From assembly GCF_010093815.1 (NCBI RefSeq), contig NW_022985555.1, positions 1,489,727 to 1,553,726 of the forward strand: a DNA stretch of 64,000 nt, read 5' to 3'. Shown here piece by piece: positions 45,519 through 59,300 of this stretch. Each line of letters opens with the position of its first letter. The stretch's first letter is position 1. The notes under the pieces are model-generated. The model was not told the origin of the DNA. It was given only the letters and a program-made list of their open reading frames with translations, and did no database searches. Origin of the DNA: Pseudovirgaria hyperparasitica. Lineage: Eukaryota; Ascomycota; Dothideomycetes; Acrospermales; Acrospermaceae. The position numbers were made by a program, and so were the translations under genes.

Positions 45519-47434
45519 ATTGAGAGACGGCGAAGGAGTTGGCGAGGAGAGGATGAGAGGCGTGAGATGAGGAGTGAGGAGGGGGGAGGGCAGAGAGATC
45601 AACTTGAGGGACGAGAAGAGGAGAAGAGTGAAAAGAACTTCAATTCGTGGTTGTCATACTACGTAGTCCGTGCTCCAAGGTCCGATCCGGGAAGAGCCCA
45701 CACTATCTGTACTACCATTACAGCCACTCCCATTGCGCCGACACGACATAACAAAAGAAAAATGATTAGTCAATACACACCCATCTAGCCAGCCATCAGC
45801 AAGACATTGTGACGTAGTCCGTGCTATACATCTCCTATTCCCGATCCAGTAATCCCTGCACAAACAATATGCATGGTCAGATCAAAATCCGATCTCTAAT
45901 CCCAGCAACGAATCAGAATTTGCTCTCTCCCCTGCCCTCCCAGCACTGTGGGTCCATCTCCCAGCCTGACGGGCTCCAAATCCTGGTCCTGGTCGCGGAT
46001 CCATCCATTCATCCGAATCGATGTATAATATATATATATAAAATGTTTGATATTCAATGTCAATCATCCACTAAATAAACGTCTTATCTCTTTCTGCTCT
46101 TCAGCACCACTAGCAAACCAGGTTTTTCCCTGCGATAAGTAACATACCAGCGAGTCCAGCTAACGACGACTTTGGCTAGCTAGCATAACACACATAGCAT
46201 AGCATAATATAATATGACAAACATAGCCTTATTCCTATGATCAAAACACAACATCTTTCGCATCTATAGTTTCGCAGGAGCTTACCACTTACGTACTCTC
46301 TGTCTACTTTCCAGTCTCTTCCCAGTATCGCTCCTCTCTATATCGCGTCTCATATACCTGAAACCTTCATCTCACAGAGGCAACCTCACGATCGTGTTTT
46401 GCACTGTCCCATCATGTCCAGACAATCCCCCCGTTAAAAGACTAATCTCTTTCTACCACTTTCTGCAACCGCCCTGCACAAATTCTCGGCTTACTTCGAG
46501 TGAGTCCAAGCTGGATGTAAGACGCGGACTCCGGAGAGCAAGACTGACTCAATCAATCGATAAAACACAGGCCGCCAGCACATTAAAATATAAGCCATAC
46601 AAAACCCTACACTTTACACACAGCACAGCACAACACATAACACAGCACATCACACACAACACACATCAAACGCATTCCGCAATATAAAAGGATCACACTG
46701 TTCTATTCTTCTTCTCAAACAAGACTTTCACTACTCCTTCTATTCCATTCCGCCCCAACACGCAATTTTTTTTTAATCGCTTTACCCTACTATCCTTCCT
46801 TTTCCACCTCAGGACTCTTGAGTTGTCGGGTATTTAATGCCAACAAGAAAGAATCGCAAAGCAAAGCAACACCCCCATAACAAAAAGCAGAATGATAGAA
46901 AACCCCAGGTGCATGCTTCCCGGCCCCCCAAAAATAACCGCGCGGAAAATGCTGCATGAACGAGAGATGGCGCAATGCAGAATAGCAAGATGTGAATATG
47001 ATACTGTGATATGTGGTATGCATGATATGCACGAAGCTGCCGCTGCGTGTGCGACCTGTATAAAATGTGGACAAAAGGCAAAAAAAACATTAAACTTTGG
47101 AGGGAACAAAACGCCGTCGCTAAATGCCTGCTACCTTTCTTTCTTTTTCGGTTCTCTGTCTTGCGCCACGGCTTTTGGGGATGTGTGTGTGAATGTGTAT
47201 ATATGTGTGCGTTGATGATGGACAAGAGACATGCCCGGAAGCGAGTGACTGGAGAATATACATGAGAGGAGCGCGGATATGACTCGTGGTGGTAGTGGTA
47301 CCCGGTATAATGAGGGAGGTATGACGTGGGTATTACTAGTGACTTTTGTTTGATAAAGGATGAGAGGGCTCGTGATGCGTCCGTGCGCGTATCATGTGTA
47401 TGTATGTAGGTGCGTAAATGAGTGGATGTACCGT
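45519..47434. other. Intergene, 1.9 kb
   Basis: The MFS promoter (left) and the gtb3-like 3' region (right). Simple sequences are present: AGCATA/ATAATA near 46190-46215, a (TA)n near 46027-46040 and CACA-rich DNA at 46616-46670. No gene is seen. Confidence 0.6.
46616..46670. repeat. ACACAGCACA-type simple repeat
   Basis: An A/C-rich run of ACACAGC, ACAACAC and CATCACAC units about 55 bp long. It is noncoding. Confidence 0.75.
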
Positions 47435-50400
47435 TTATACATCGCGCACATGCGTCGCCGTGTGCAGCTTGCTCGGCACGTATTGGCTACTGCGCGTGCT
47501 CATCGCGCTTTGGCGTCCGTTCTGGATATTCAGCCGGGCGCCCAACGGCGTGACACGACCCGGGGAGTGCGAGTCGTCGAAGGACATGCTGCGCGACGAC
47601 GGCGCGCCAGACGGACCGCGTGAGTGGCCGCCGCGGGCATCAGGCGACGACTGGCGAGTGCGTTTGAGCATCGGGCGTGCGACAGCGATGCTCTCGTTGT
47701 CGCTATCCCAAGTCTCCGGGGTGAGGTGACCGAAGTTCTGGCGCGAGGAGGAGGGACCTTCGTCGTAGTAGACGGAGGAGAAGGAGGTGGCGCGGGAGCC
47801 GTGCTTCATCCAGGCGGGCTTGGGGTGTTCCATCTTGGCCATCTGCTTGTCGAGCGTAGCGCTGGAGCGGTTGCGCTTCGAGTGCATCTTCTCGGCCAGG
47901 TCTGCGCCGTCGGTAACGTCGGGTACCATACGCTCTGGCATGCCCAGCATCTCGTAGTTGGACTTGCCGATCCAGAGCATCTGCTCGTGCTCGCGCAGGT
48001 AGCGGTCGCCGGAGAAGGACTTCTGCACAATCTGCCTCGCCATCATGCCGAGCTTGCGGCGATGGTCGCTCTTCTCGTACATGCGGCGGGTGATGATCTC
48101 TACGTCCTGAGGTGTTGGCTTGATTGGCAGGATTGGAGCTGGATGGGCTGGGTCATCATCAGCGTAGGCTGCCCATTGGTCGATCATGGCGAGCAGATTG
48201 ATTTGGGCTCGGGCGAGAGCGTAGGCGTCGTTGGGTGCTACAACCTCGCTGTAACGCTCATTGTCGTCTGGATCAGTCAAGACGCGAAGGGAAGCACCCA
48301 CATCGGTACAGACCACAGGCGCACCAGTCAGGGCAGCTTCACCTAGCGCGAGAGGCAGACCTTCAGACACGGAAGAGTTCAGGAACAGCCATGTGCTTTC
48401 CAGCACCATACCGGGATCAGCAGTACCGCGAAGTGTCACCTGAGTGCCGAGAGCTTTGCAAGCGATAATCTCTTGACACTCCGAAGAGTAGACTGGAGCT
48501 TTGTTGAGAGCACCGTAAATGTCCAGCACATAGTCCTTGAACCCCCATTCATTGGTAATGATGTCTGCGGCGAGAAGAGCAGTCTTGATATCCTTGGCAA
48601 ACCAGACGTGCGACAACATAGTGACTGTTGGCCTCTTCGTCTTGATCTCCGAGACTGGCGCGAACTTCTGCATATCGGTAATACCATTGACGATGGGGTC
48701 AACCTTGCGCTTGAAGACATTGCGATGAGCGATGGTGCCATTCGACGTTCCAATCTCGACTTCCCACCCTGGATTAAAGAAATCTGCGCATGGAAGAATC
48801 TGATCGGCGTGATGAAGAGTGAGAGTAGACGTAAGCTTCATCAGACCTAGTAGCGAGTTGCGGATGAAAGGTGGCATGGTACAGAGCGCCGAGGACAAAT
48901 AGAGGTTTGTCTCACGCCATGAGATAGCATGATCCCAAATCTGCAATGTACAGTTGCGCTTGATCTTGCATACGATGCCGTAGGACGCAGACACACTGTG
49001 GTGAGAGGCCTGGAAGACGGCAGGTATCTGCTCAGGAATTGGGATCGAGAAGATGAACAAATAACGGAACCACAGGTCCAAGGCAGTCTCAAGATGACCT
49101 AGAGTTGGCAGCTCAGTATCGAACCACTCATTTGGAGGTTTGGCGTTTGGCATGTCGTCCGCGAGCCACAGGTTGCGCCAGGCTTCCTTGACAATGTCGC
49201 TTGTCCAGACCTGAGTCCAGTGGCGCGAGTCCTGGAAATAGGTATTGAGATTCACAAGAGCACGGGTCGCTTGCTTGAGGTCGGCCTGGGTCATGTTGAT
49301 TGCTCTAGCACCCCTTACAAGAGCTGTCAGAGTGGGTATGAAGTTTTGCTTGATATCATCTGCGGTAGCGCTCTTGAAAAGATGATCGACCTCGCTGTCT
49401 AGTTTGTTGGAGAACATGCCATGCTGGGGATGCAGAAAGTCCAGACCCCAGAGAGGAATGATCTTGAGAGACTCTACGTTTTCTTCGGTCTGATGCTTCG
49501 GTAGACCAAAGTCGTTCGCAGACTCGACAACCATGTGCCAGCGGATGGTCTTCAGATTGTTGATCAAATCTCTGCGGCAAGCAGAGACACCGCCACCCTC
49601 GTTGGGCCAAGTACCGGTATCGACAGCGATGACGTGCAGGGTATCGTCATTGTCTGGCTGCAGATGCTTTGTTCGCGTATAGATCACAGCATCACCACCT
49701 TGTCCGAAGCTGAAGAGGTCACTCAAGCGGATAGCAAGGGGTGTCCAGGCACTGATATCGGTCGTGAGTTCTGCGCTAGCCATGACTGCATCAGCATGGA
49801 GTGCAAGATAGTCCTCAGCGCGGGCAAGGTTGCACATGTTTCGTGCCTTCCAGTAAGGTCGCAGAAGGGAATCGCCACGAAGTAGTTGTTCATCCATCCA
49901 GCGAACGACTACTCCATCGATATCTCGCCGCTTCTTCCAAGCCTTCCACAATTGCGAGCGTGCTCTAGACGTAGATACCGGAATACGACGCTCATTGAGT
50001 CTGAGCACCCGGCTGATAACACCATAGTTGAGTGAGCTGAAGTCAAACAGAGGATTGTCGTCAATGAAGGTTGAGTTCGAGGGCTTCTTCAACACCCCGA
50101 GCCAATCGTGTTTGATCATCGGAGGGGTATCGATGAAGTGTCCGTTCAATTTGGTAGTGACCGTGGGGTGGAATTTGTGGTCGTAAAGCCAGCTACATTC
50201 AAACACGTCGGCACCCTGCACGAAAGTTGCTTCGTGAACCCTTGTATGAGGTATCCAACGCTCAAGCTTCTCGGGATGACGAACCGGCGCAGCGCACCAG
50301 CTGACACTACAAGACATGTGCGGAAGAACAAAGTCGGCTCGCAGCAACTCATCATCGTACTTGGCGTTTTTCCGGTAATGGTATTTGAATCTGACAAGAT

Positions 50401-53400
50401 TGCCGTCGAGCATGTATGTACCGGACTCGATGTGACCTTTGTAATTGTACTGGACTACAGCACCTTCCTGCTTACCTCGGATGCAAGTTCTGGACATTGG
50501 TATCTTGGTATTGGCCAGAGCGCCGAATTTGGTAAGACGACGTGCTTTGCGGTCTGAGGGATAGTCGTAGATGTACTCATTTTCCATCTCGCCTTTGACA
50601 AACTCTGTTCGAGAATAGAGACGCATGTCTTTCGAAAAGGTACTGATCCGTGTCGAGCCAGTCTCGGGCTCCGTCTTCAATGTGCCATTGTAAAAATGCA
50701 GCTTAAAGCCCTCATTCGCCGCACGATGAATAAACGCCGTGCTAGTGGTGTCAAGATATTGTATATTTAACCGATTCTTCATAACGGAAATCTTGGTGCC
50801 CTTGATATTATTCGAGAGAAGCTTGAGATCTCTGCGGCGGTGGAACACAAACCACGCGATCGAAATCGATTGAACGAAATGCGAGTATCGCCACATCAAT
50901 GTCAAGAGAAATGTGACGACAGTGCGGACTGGTTTTGGCTTTCCGGTCAGGATGCAGTTTAGTTCTCGATGGTATTCCGGATCGGCAATGGTTGCAAGGA
51001 CAAAAAACTTGATCCATATACCGATACTATGGTACAAGTGGGCGAACGGTCTCTTGATGGCTGATCCAATTGCCAACAGGAGGGACTTTACAGATCGCGA
51101 CGGTTTCTTGTCCTGGTAGTAGTGGATATCAGCAGTCTGTTGCTGGTACGCCTTCTCATTCATCGCCATAGGGCCTTGAGTGCGGAAGTAGTTGTAGCGT
51201 TGGACTGAGAATAGCGCACCCAGGTCGTATCGAGCAATACGAGTCGAGAGCGAACATCCTTCTTCTGCAGAGACGTTATGCTCGATCCAGTACATGTGAT
51301 CAGCTGTAATCACCGTCGCTTCACCTAAGCAACGAGACAGGAATGCAAGCCTCATGGTGAGAGGTAGCTCATCCCAAGCGGTTTCACAGTCTACACCCAA
51401 AGACAGATGCCTGAGGAGATCCTTGCGTGAAGCCAACGCGAACGCTTCCATCTTCGACTCCGAGAATTCAAACGGCATGGCGCGCTTGACTGCTTCAGAG
51501 ACTTGGTAGTTGCCGCTGTCGTGAGTACTGCACGTAAGAATTGATTCGGCGATCAAGGCTTGATCGTGCGTCAACCCAAATACAGATTCGGCACATGCAT
51601 GCATCAATGTCTCTGCAATAGCGCGACAGTTGCTGCTCACGTTTAGCGGATTGTTGATATCATCCGAGTCGGACGCAATTAGTAGCTCGAGGGTGCCCTC
51701 AGAGAAACAACTAATAGCCCGGATGTCTGCCTCTGCCTTGACCACTGAACGCATAGAGACAAGTTCGATGGATATTGTACCAGCTTCCCACGCCGACACG
51801 ATGCGGTGTGCGAGATACGGCGCAGTGGGGAAAGCATCCAAAGCAATACGAGACAGCGCATTCTGGTCACATGACAGCAAAATAGACTTGATCTCAGTCC
51901 CAGGATAGCCACTCGAGTGAATGCTGAAAGTCTCTGCTGTTTCACTGTTCTTGATGGCATCGTAGAAAGCCTCGAGCTCACTCTGACTCCATTCGTGGTT
52001 GACACCGACACCACCATAGTGGTGGAACTTCCGTTGCTTTTGGGAAAGTTTTGGCTTTAGAGATCTTGGTAGTCCGATCTTTGCAGTGTGAATAGACAGG
52101 ATGGCGGCTGTCCAAGTACAAATGCCAAGAGCAATAACGTCGTTCCACACATCACCGGCGTTGAAACGCTTGAGAAGTAGTCCTAGGGGGAGACCAATGC
52201 CCACAGCGAAAAGAAGGGGATGAATGACATGTGGGCCGGAGAAGATCTTGTTGTACTGGTAAAGCAACAGGCCAGTGTAAGCAGCCACGTACGACAAGAA
52301 CATCTTGAGTGCGAGCTCTGTGCCGTTGAAGATCCAGATGAGAGCAGCGGTGACGCCCAAAGACCAGACGTGCACACCGAGGAATCGGAACAGGGTGGTC
52401 CAGTACATTCTTTGTTTGAACTTCGCATCGTTGACAATAGCTTCGTGTATGTACTTTGTGGAGCGGATCGAGATGGGACTGCTCTGAGCGGCGGCCTGGT
52501 GGAGATGCTGCGCTTTGTAGTCCAAGAGGACAGCTCCAACAAGATAGTATGCTAGACCGAATCCTACAGCGACGCGATAGGAAGTGTTAAAGCTCGCACC
52601 GAGAATGCCATTGATTGGCTGGCCACTGAGAAGAGTGACCCATCGATCCAACAAGGCCACGAGGAAATATAGCAAGCCACAACCAACTTCATCACCAGCG
52701 TTTCTCCAATGAATGAAGGAGTTGTGCAGTCTGATTCCCTTCTGGTTTTGTTGCAAACTGTCGTAGGCGACTTGTGTTTCCAAGTTCCAGGTCGAGCTGT
52801 AAGGGATCGGGCGCTTCACATCAGACAAACGACAATACCAGTTCAAGAGGAAGATTGTTGAATCCCAGCATTCGGCAAGTTCGCGCACAAGCTTGTCAGC
52901 TTCGCTCTTCTGCCAAAACTTTCGGTTCTTCTCCTTCATCACAGCGTTGTAGAGATGGGCACGACATAGTGCAAGGATGGCTGGTTGGCTGAGACCGTCG
53001 AGCGTGTCTTCCTTGCCATTCTGCTTCTCGCGGATGTACCAAGCTTTGACGGCAGCATCGTCCACACATTTGATGTGATTGCACCAATCGACCCAGCGTG
53101 AACCAACCCATCTGGTCCCGAGAAGGAGGAAAAACACAAATATAAACATGACCACCAGGTAAATGATCACATCATGATCGGGAATCCACATGGTAATGAT
53201 GGGAGCAATAAGCAAGGTCGGAATCAGGTAGATAATAACATAGCGCCCATTGAGGAATGACGATCCGGGAAATTGGTATGTCGAAAGCACGGCCAGGATT
53301 GATAGATATGCTGTGAATCCCACAAGATAGAAGAAGAAAACGGCACCAATCTGTGGAGACTTGACACCACTAAGAATGACGAATCCGAGGATACCACCAG

Positions 53401-56326
53401 CAAAAGTAAAGGCGAGACCACCCACAAGACGAGTGATCACGAACATGTTTGCAGCTGAGAAGGCCATGGAGATGAGATAGTAGGTTCCACCAATAGAAAT
53501 CCAGGTACCAATTACACCGGAAAGAAGTAGAGATATCATGAGAGCGAGTGTAGCATATTGCGATTCTTCGTGAGTCATAAAGGCACTCAAGTACAGTCCT
53601 CTTCCAACGCAGGTGAGCAGAATGATGTCGACCAGTGCGGGAATGGCGAAAACACTAAGAAACGTGAATCTGCGGTACGCTGGCATCAGTGCATCCTTTT
53701 GATCCGGATCAATATCAGTTTGTGCTGCAGCATAAGCAGAAGCGAATGCTGGAGCGTTGTCGATCCACATTGGCGGCTGGTTCTCGGCTTTGTTGTAGTG
53801 AAGTCGATGGCGATCCGACAAGAGTCGACCAAACATACTTGGGGCCACATCGAAGTAGGTCTCACAGCGCGAACCAAGTGCGAAGAGCTCGGCGAAAGCT
53901 GCGCTCTGGTCCGAGAACTCGTTGAAGAGAGGGTTGCGGTCTGAGACTTCGAGATAGACTTCATCAAAGGCGGCCTTCCTCGCGGCGCAGAAGACACAGA
54001 AGAGGACAAAGTCGGAGCAATAGTCCAGGATATCGTCTGCGGTAAGACTCACCAGGCTCTTGGTAACAACCTCCAGCTTGTCGTGGTCACAAGTGTGAAG
54101 GATGCGTTGCCACTCGGCCTCTACATCGCGGAACACCTGTAGAGCGTATCCATTGTCAAAGACACCACGGTGATGCTGACGATACCAATCCATACGGACT
54201 TCGACAAGCTCTTCATCGGAGATGGTGCCGTTGATGTACTCAAAATTGGAGACATGCTTGAGTTGCTTGTACGACGGAATGTCGATGAGGACTTCTCGAC
54301 AAGATCGCTGCAACGAGCTCAACAGCGGACAAGAGTGGTCCCATTCCGAGAAGCGTAAATGCTGCATGAAAAGAAGGACATCGGTGGGAGAGAGGAGTGC
54401 GATATCTTGCTCGATGCGCGGCGGGAGTTTGTCAAGCAAATGAAGCCCGGAATCAAACTGGCTGCGCGCATACTCAGCGAGAAAGCACTGATAGCGTTGG
54501 AACGAGCGATGACTCAGATATGTATGTAGAACGGTGCCTGTGAGGTCTGTAGCATTTTTGGAGACATAGATGATGAGAGCACCACTGCGCTGGTCGATTT
54601 CAAAGACAGACCAGAACTGAGCGCCAGAGGGCGTTCTGAAGCCAGAATCCAGTCCCAGATAGACCTGAATCGGGTCCTCAAAGTCCTGCTCGCCCTGACA
54701 TTTCCCGCCGAGAGAGCTGAAGTCGTTGATGGCTTGCCGGAGAAATTGCGGCATCTGCGGACCTCTGTTGTTGGTGTTGTTGGCAAGTGGCCGCAGCCCC
54801 GACCCCATCTCTCTCAGCCGCTCCGACGGAACACGATTCAACAGTCCGAGAGTCCGCAAACGCTGCTGCGATCCGAGAATCTGTATGAAGTCGTCGCGAG
54901 TAACGTCCATTCCGACGGGAAAACACCCCGCTCCGTCGTGTGCTGCACCTGTCGGAGAATATGACAGCGGGTTATTAGGGCTTCGCTGCATATGCTCTGT
55001 CCACTCGTGCCCGGTGCGACCGTCGGCATAGGGGAAAAGGGCCCAGCTCGCGTCTCCATCACCTCCTTGCACTGTCAATGTTGACGCACTGGAGCTGTTT
55101 AGAGGGCTCTGAATAGAGGACTCGCGCGCCACTCTGAGCAGGTCGGCCACGCTGGGGAAGATGGTGCTAAGGCTCTCGTACTCTGGCGCAAGCTGAAAGT
55201 CCACAGCATCCAGGTTGCGAGTCGACCGCAGTGTCTCGTGGATTTTCATCACTCGGTTCTCCTTTAGCCACTGGAAAGATGCGATTGGATCCGTTTTGGG
55301 CACATTTTCAACAGCGTTTGTCAAAGCCGATTCCGAACCGATCCAGACCAATGCACCATGGTAGCCGCACCACATGAAGGATCGCTTCACAACAGCATGC
55401 GACAGCGCAATATCGTTTCGGACTGTTTCCCACATCATGACTGTGAATGGCCGTAGGCAAGCTTGGGCAACAAATGCCTTTGTCGTTGTCTTCATCTTGT
55501 CCATGTCGAAGAAATCTCGACGCTCGCCATCCTCCAAGATCGTGGCGTTTCTGACGACGACTCCGGAAAAGTGCTCGAGCTTCGGGGCTCGCTGGCCTTC
55601 AAGAAAGTTCGGTGGTGCAATTTCCAGATACGTCTTCAGGCCAAGTCCTTCCAGAAGTTCACCCAGCGCGTTCAAGAATGGAGTAGGAACAATGCCCTCC
55701 CAGCCTGCCACAAGAATCCCTTGGAAGTTGTTACCCTTCCGGCCGAACATGGACTCGATCTTCCTGACTATGTCATCAATTGTTTTAATCATCACGGCTG
55801 ATTGCAAGAGGTCAGTGTTGTTTATGACCATCCGCACGTCCAAGCGGCCAACCAGCTGGACATGGTCGGATTTTTGCTCTAGCCGGATCGCGTCCAGCAC
55901 CCCTTGCTGTGTTGGGTCCAAGATGACTATATCCCATTGTGAGAATATCCGACTTTGAGCTGCGGTTGGCGGCGAGGAAAAGGCTCCAAGGTAAACGCCA
56001 AAGGAGGACGGCTTCGACGACAGAACAACGCTACCTAGGGGATGGGTCTCTTGGGCGACTTGTCGAAGATGTTTCAAGACATCAGTTGGCAGTACGGTCA
56101 GGGTGGTGTCTCTCTATGGCAGTGTCAGGTAGCTTCTTCACAACAACGACAGCTGACAAACCTTGAGGTATCTTGCCAACCATCGAATGAAGGTCAGTAA
56201 TATGTTTACAGAACCAATTAGAACACAGGCTCCAATAATTGCTACGAGGACTATCTGCCACCAGTGCTTGAGCAATCCATCGCTAGCGAAAGCACTGATT
56301 GTCAAAATCTCTGGGCTTTGCACCAT
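47435..56326 (-). CDS. gtb3: Gtb3-like membrane glycosyltransferase (GT4/PelF-type), galactosaminogalactan synthesis
   Basis: Exons 56162-56326 and 47435-56113 (48-nt intron) give 2947 residues. Order: an N-terminal membrane helix (WWQIVLVAIIGACVLIGSVN), then a luminal/extracytosolic-looking hydrolase-like region (about 75-330; FGVYLGAFSSPP, DIVILDPTQQGVLDAIR, ILVAGWEGIVPTPFLNAL). Next come a helical region and three membrane clusters at about 860-1060, 1190-1410 and 1755-1815. The C-terminal GT4 domain (about 2190-2800) has the PelF-like entry TWPNEGGGVSACRRDL and an intact EX7E motif, SEGLPLALGEA (E2639, E2647). The tail (about 2800-2947) is Ser/Arg-rich. In Aspergillus, Gtb3 is the proposed polymerase/exporter of the Gal/GalNAc polymer GAG. 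It faces an agd3-like gene across 4.2 kb. Orthology is inferred from this architecture and the neighbouring agd3. UDP-GalNAc/UDP-Gal use is inferred. Confidence 0.87.
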
Positions 56327-59300
56327 ATTGACTGTGAAAGGGCGTGAGCGTGGCTCTACGAGCCTTGCTGAGAGAGGGCCAGGACGTTGGGTAAAGCCCA
56401 GTCGTAGCTGGGGTTTTCTAACGATTATAGAAGGTCGGTATGGCGGGTATCAGGAATAGACAAAGCTCTCGGGTATGCGGAGGGGTAATGGACAGCACGG
56501 GAGCAAGGATTAATGGTGAATGAGGGAGTGAATAGTAATGAGGGTAAAGAAGAGGAGGCCGAGGTGGTGGTGAGGGAAGAAAATGATATGAAAGATGTAC
56601 AAGGCGGTATGTTCCAATTCCAAAAGTGATCAACCTCTACGGAATGGAGAGGATAAACACAAAACTCAGTGATTGTGACATGTAGACATGTCGGAACGTG
56701 GCACGCGTCTGGGAGCAAGGTGAGCAGTAGTGAAGAATGGCCAAGGAAGCAAATGATGGATATGATAGCTACTAAGGCAGAGGCGAAGTGGGAAAGCTAA
56801 TTAGTTAGATCTTGGGCAACACATTGTGTCATAGCACGGGCCCTGAAGCAGTGGATGTTGAACTGAACCCAGAGCACAAGCCCAGAGTCAAAGAAAGGGA
56901 AAAGGGTATGGAAGGGGGAAGGGGAAGGGTGGAAGAGTGGAAGGGTGTAGAGAGAGGCTAACGATTGCGGGCACGGCACAGAGCAAGCAGAGCAAAAGGC
57001 AGAGGGGCCCGTAGCGAGTCGGGCCCACCAAAGCATGTCGCCATGGCATGCCCAGACATCGAAGCGCCAGGGGACTGTTACCGCCTGAAAGTGGATGCTC
57101 AGTAAGTTACAGTGCATTAATAATGATGATAGAAAAGAAAATGCACGGAAGACGGGCATGACGGCCGAAGAACAATATGTGCCTGTTCTTGTGACAGATC
57201 TGTGCTGTGCCCCCCGGTACGAACACGGACGCCTGATAATAAGATGTAGTCTATCGATACGCCACGACTGGGGGATTCATGTGGTAGGACTATGGACGAT
57301 GGAGTATGGACTATGGAGTGAAGCACTGTCTGACACGCAGTTGGGTCCCCTCTCTCGTGTTTTCATGTCAGCGCCCCAAGAGACCGGCCTAAACGGTGCT
57401 GACAGGGACTAAAGTTAGTATAGAGTAGCATATTCGTGAAGAGCCTTATGCCGGCCCTTCCGCCTCCCCCTGTCCTAGTCCCTTGCCCTTGTTCATTCTT
57501 TGGTGTCTGGGCGTCAGTCTGAGGTTTCCTCGAGCGCGGCTAAACCTCAATCAATAGCGCAGCATGTGGGGATCGTAGACCCTATCGCATGAGGGCAAGG
57601 CTCATCCAATCTGGCTTAAGTCTCGAGCCGACGTCTACTATATGTTATGTGCAATGAACGGTTACAGTCTTCCTACACCCTCAGACTGACGGGCTGGCTG
57701 GCTGACTAGCTGGCTGCAGCTGCACCTGAAACTCGAATGATTGACCCGACAGCCCCCAAAACGTTTGTCGCCTCGTCCCGATGCCGGCGGTGGTTCGCGA
57801 TCGGCGCTGAAAGAAGGGAGCATTTAAGAATGGGAAAACAATAGCGACAGTGACGGTAGTGGTATAGTGATGAGTAAAGAAATGTAGAAGAATCTCCTTG
57901 TTAACAGAAAGAGGGAGAGTGTGTACATACTCGCAAGCGGGTCACTCGTATTCGTCATTCATCAGTCGTCATTCGTTCTTTGTCCATGGCGGAACCGAAC
58001 TCGTGTATTTTTGTTTTCAAAACAGGCATCTTTCTACTGGCTCGGATGTTTCAGCCATGCAGCAGCATACCCCTCCCCCTCCCCTGCCCCATACACTACA
58101 CTTGACCTCTGCTTACTCTTCTCTTTGTGGTCTAGCCGCGGGCTCGTCCACAGCCACTGCTCATTGCCCACTTCTCGAACGAACCCTTCGCTTCTTTAGT
58201 GCTGACAGCTGGCACACTTTGAAAGGGGGGAGGGGAGGGGGCTGAAGAGAAAGCTCCCGTTCTATCCGTATCATCCGTTACATACTCTTCACCGCCCATT
58301 CCTTTCATACAATACTCAGCTGCTGCTTTCCGTACCGTACAAGGTTACAGCGCATCCCATACCCACAAAACCATAATATGTACGCATCCCAACCCTTCAT
58401 ACAACCAAAACAATACATCATTACCTCCACCAATGTCTTTCTCTGCCTTTGTCTGCATGCAACACACGCAGGCTGGTTTCTCCGCTGGCTTACCGTACAT
58501 GCAGTTCCACATGAACGCTCACAGTCTACGGAGTGGCCACTTAGGCAGTCGGACAGGTCCTGGTATCAGCATCGTCATCGAGATCATCACCAGGACCAAC
58601 GACCGGGGCAGCACATCTACCGCCTCCGTCGTGAACGGTGAACGCCTCGATATCATGAGACCACGATTTCTGACAGCGCGAGAGGCGCCGTTTGAGTCAC
58701 AGCTTTTGATGTTTCTTCGCTTGATACTCCCTGTATGTGTGCCTTTGACGTGCGCACTCACTGATATTGATCAAATGACACCTTTCAGCCATGCCACGAT
58801 GGTTGTCCTCGTGCCTGCTCATGGAGTCGTGTGGTGTCAGCCGTTCCATTTTGCATGATACAAGCATTGCTTATTCCTGGCCATTCTGCTTTCTCGGGTC
58901 GAACGCCAGCGGTCTGGTCGGTGATACGAGCCATGCGTAGCACTTGGCTCAATAATGGTACTATGTATACGGCAAGTAGACGACAGCACACAATGCAGAT
59001 GCACGTCGTGAACATTGGATGCATCGCTCTCAAGCTTTTCCGCCCTATGCATTTCAACAGGCATATATCCCGTCCCGTCTACATAATGCTAATACCCAAT
59101 ACCGAGACACGTCGTCCGTTACTTGTTACTATGCTTTTGATGATATGTCAGATACGCCCAGACGGCGATTCATGTGCTGAGAAATACGCCACCTGCTGTG
59201 TACTATACACTCCCGTTCATCATATCAACCAACTATTCAAGCCACGACCACAACTTGTCTCGTGTGTGCAATCTCACCCCAAAAAGTCAATATATCATAT

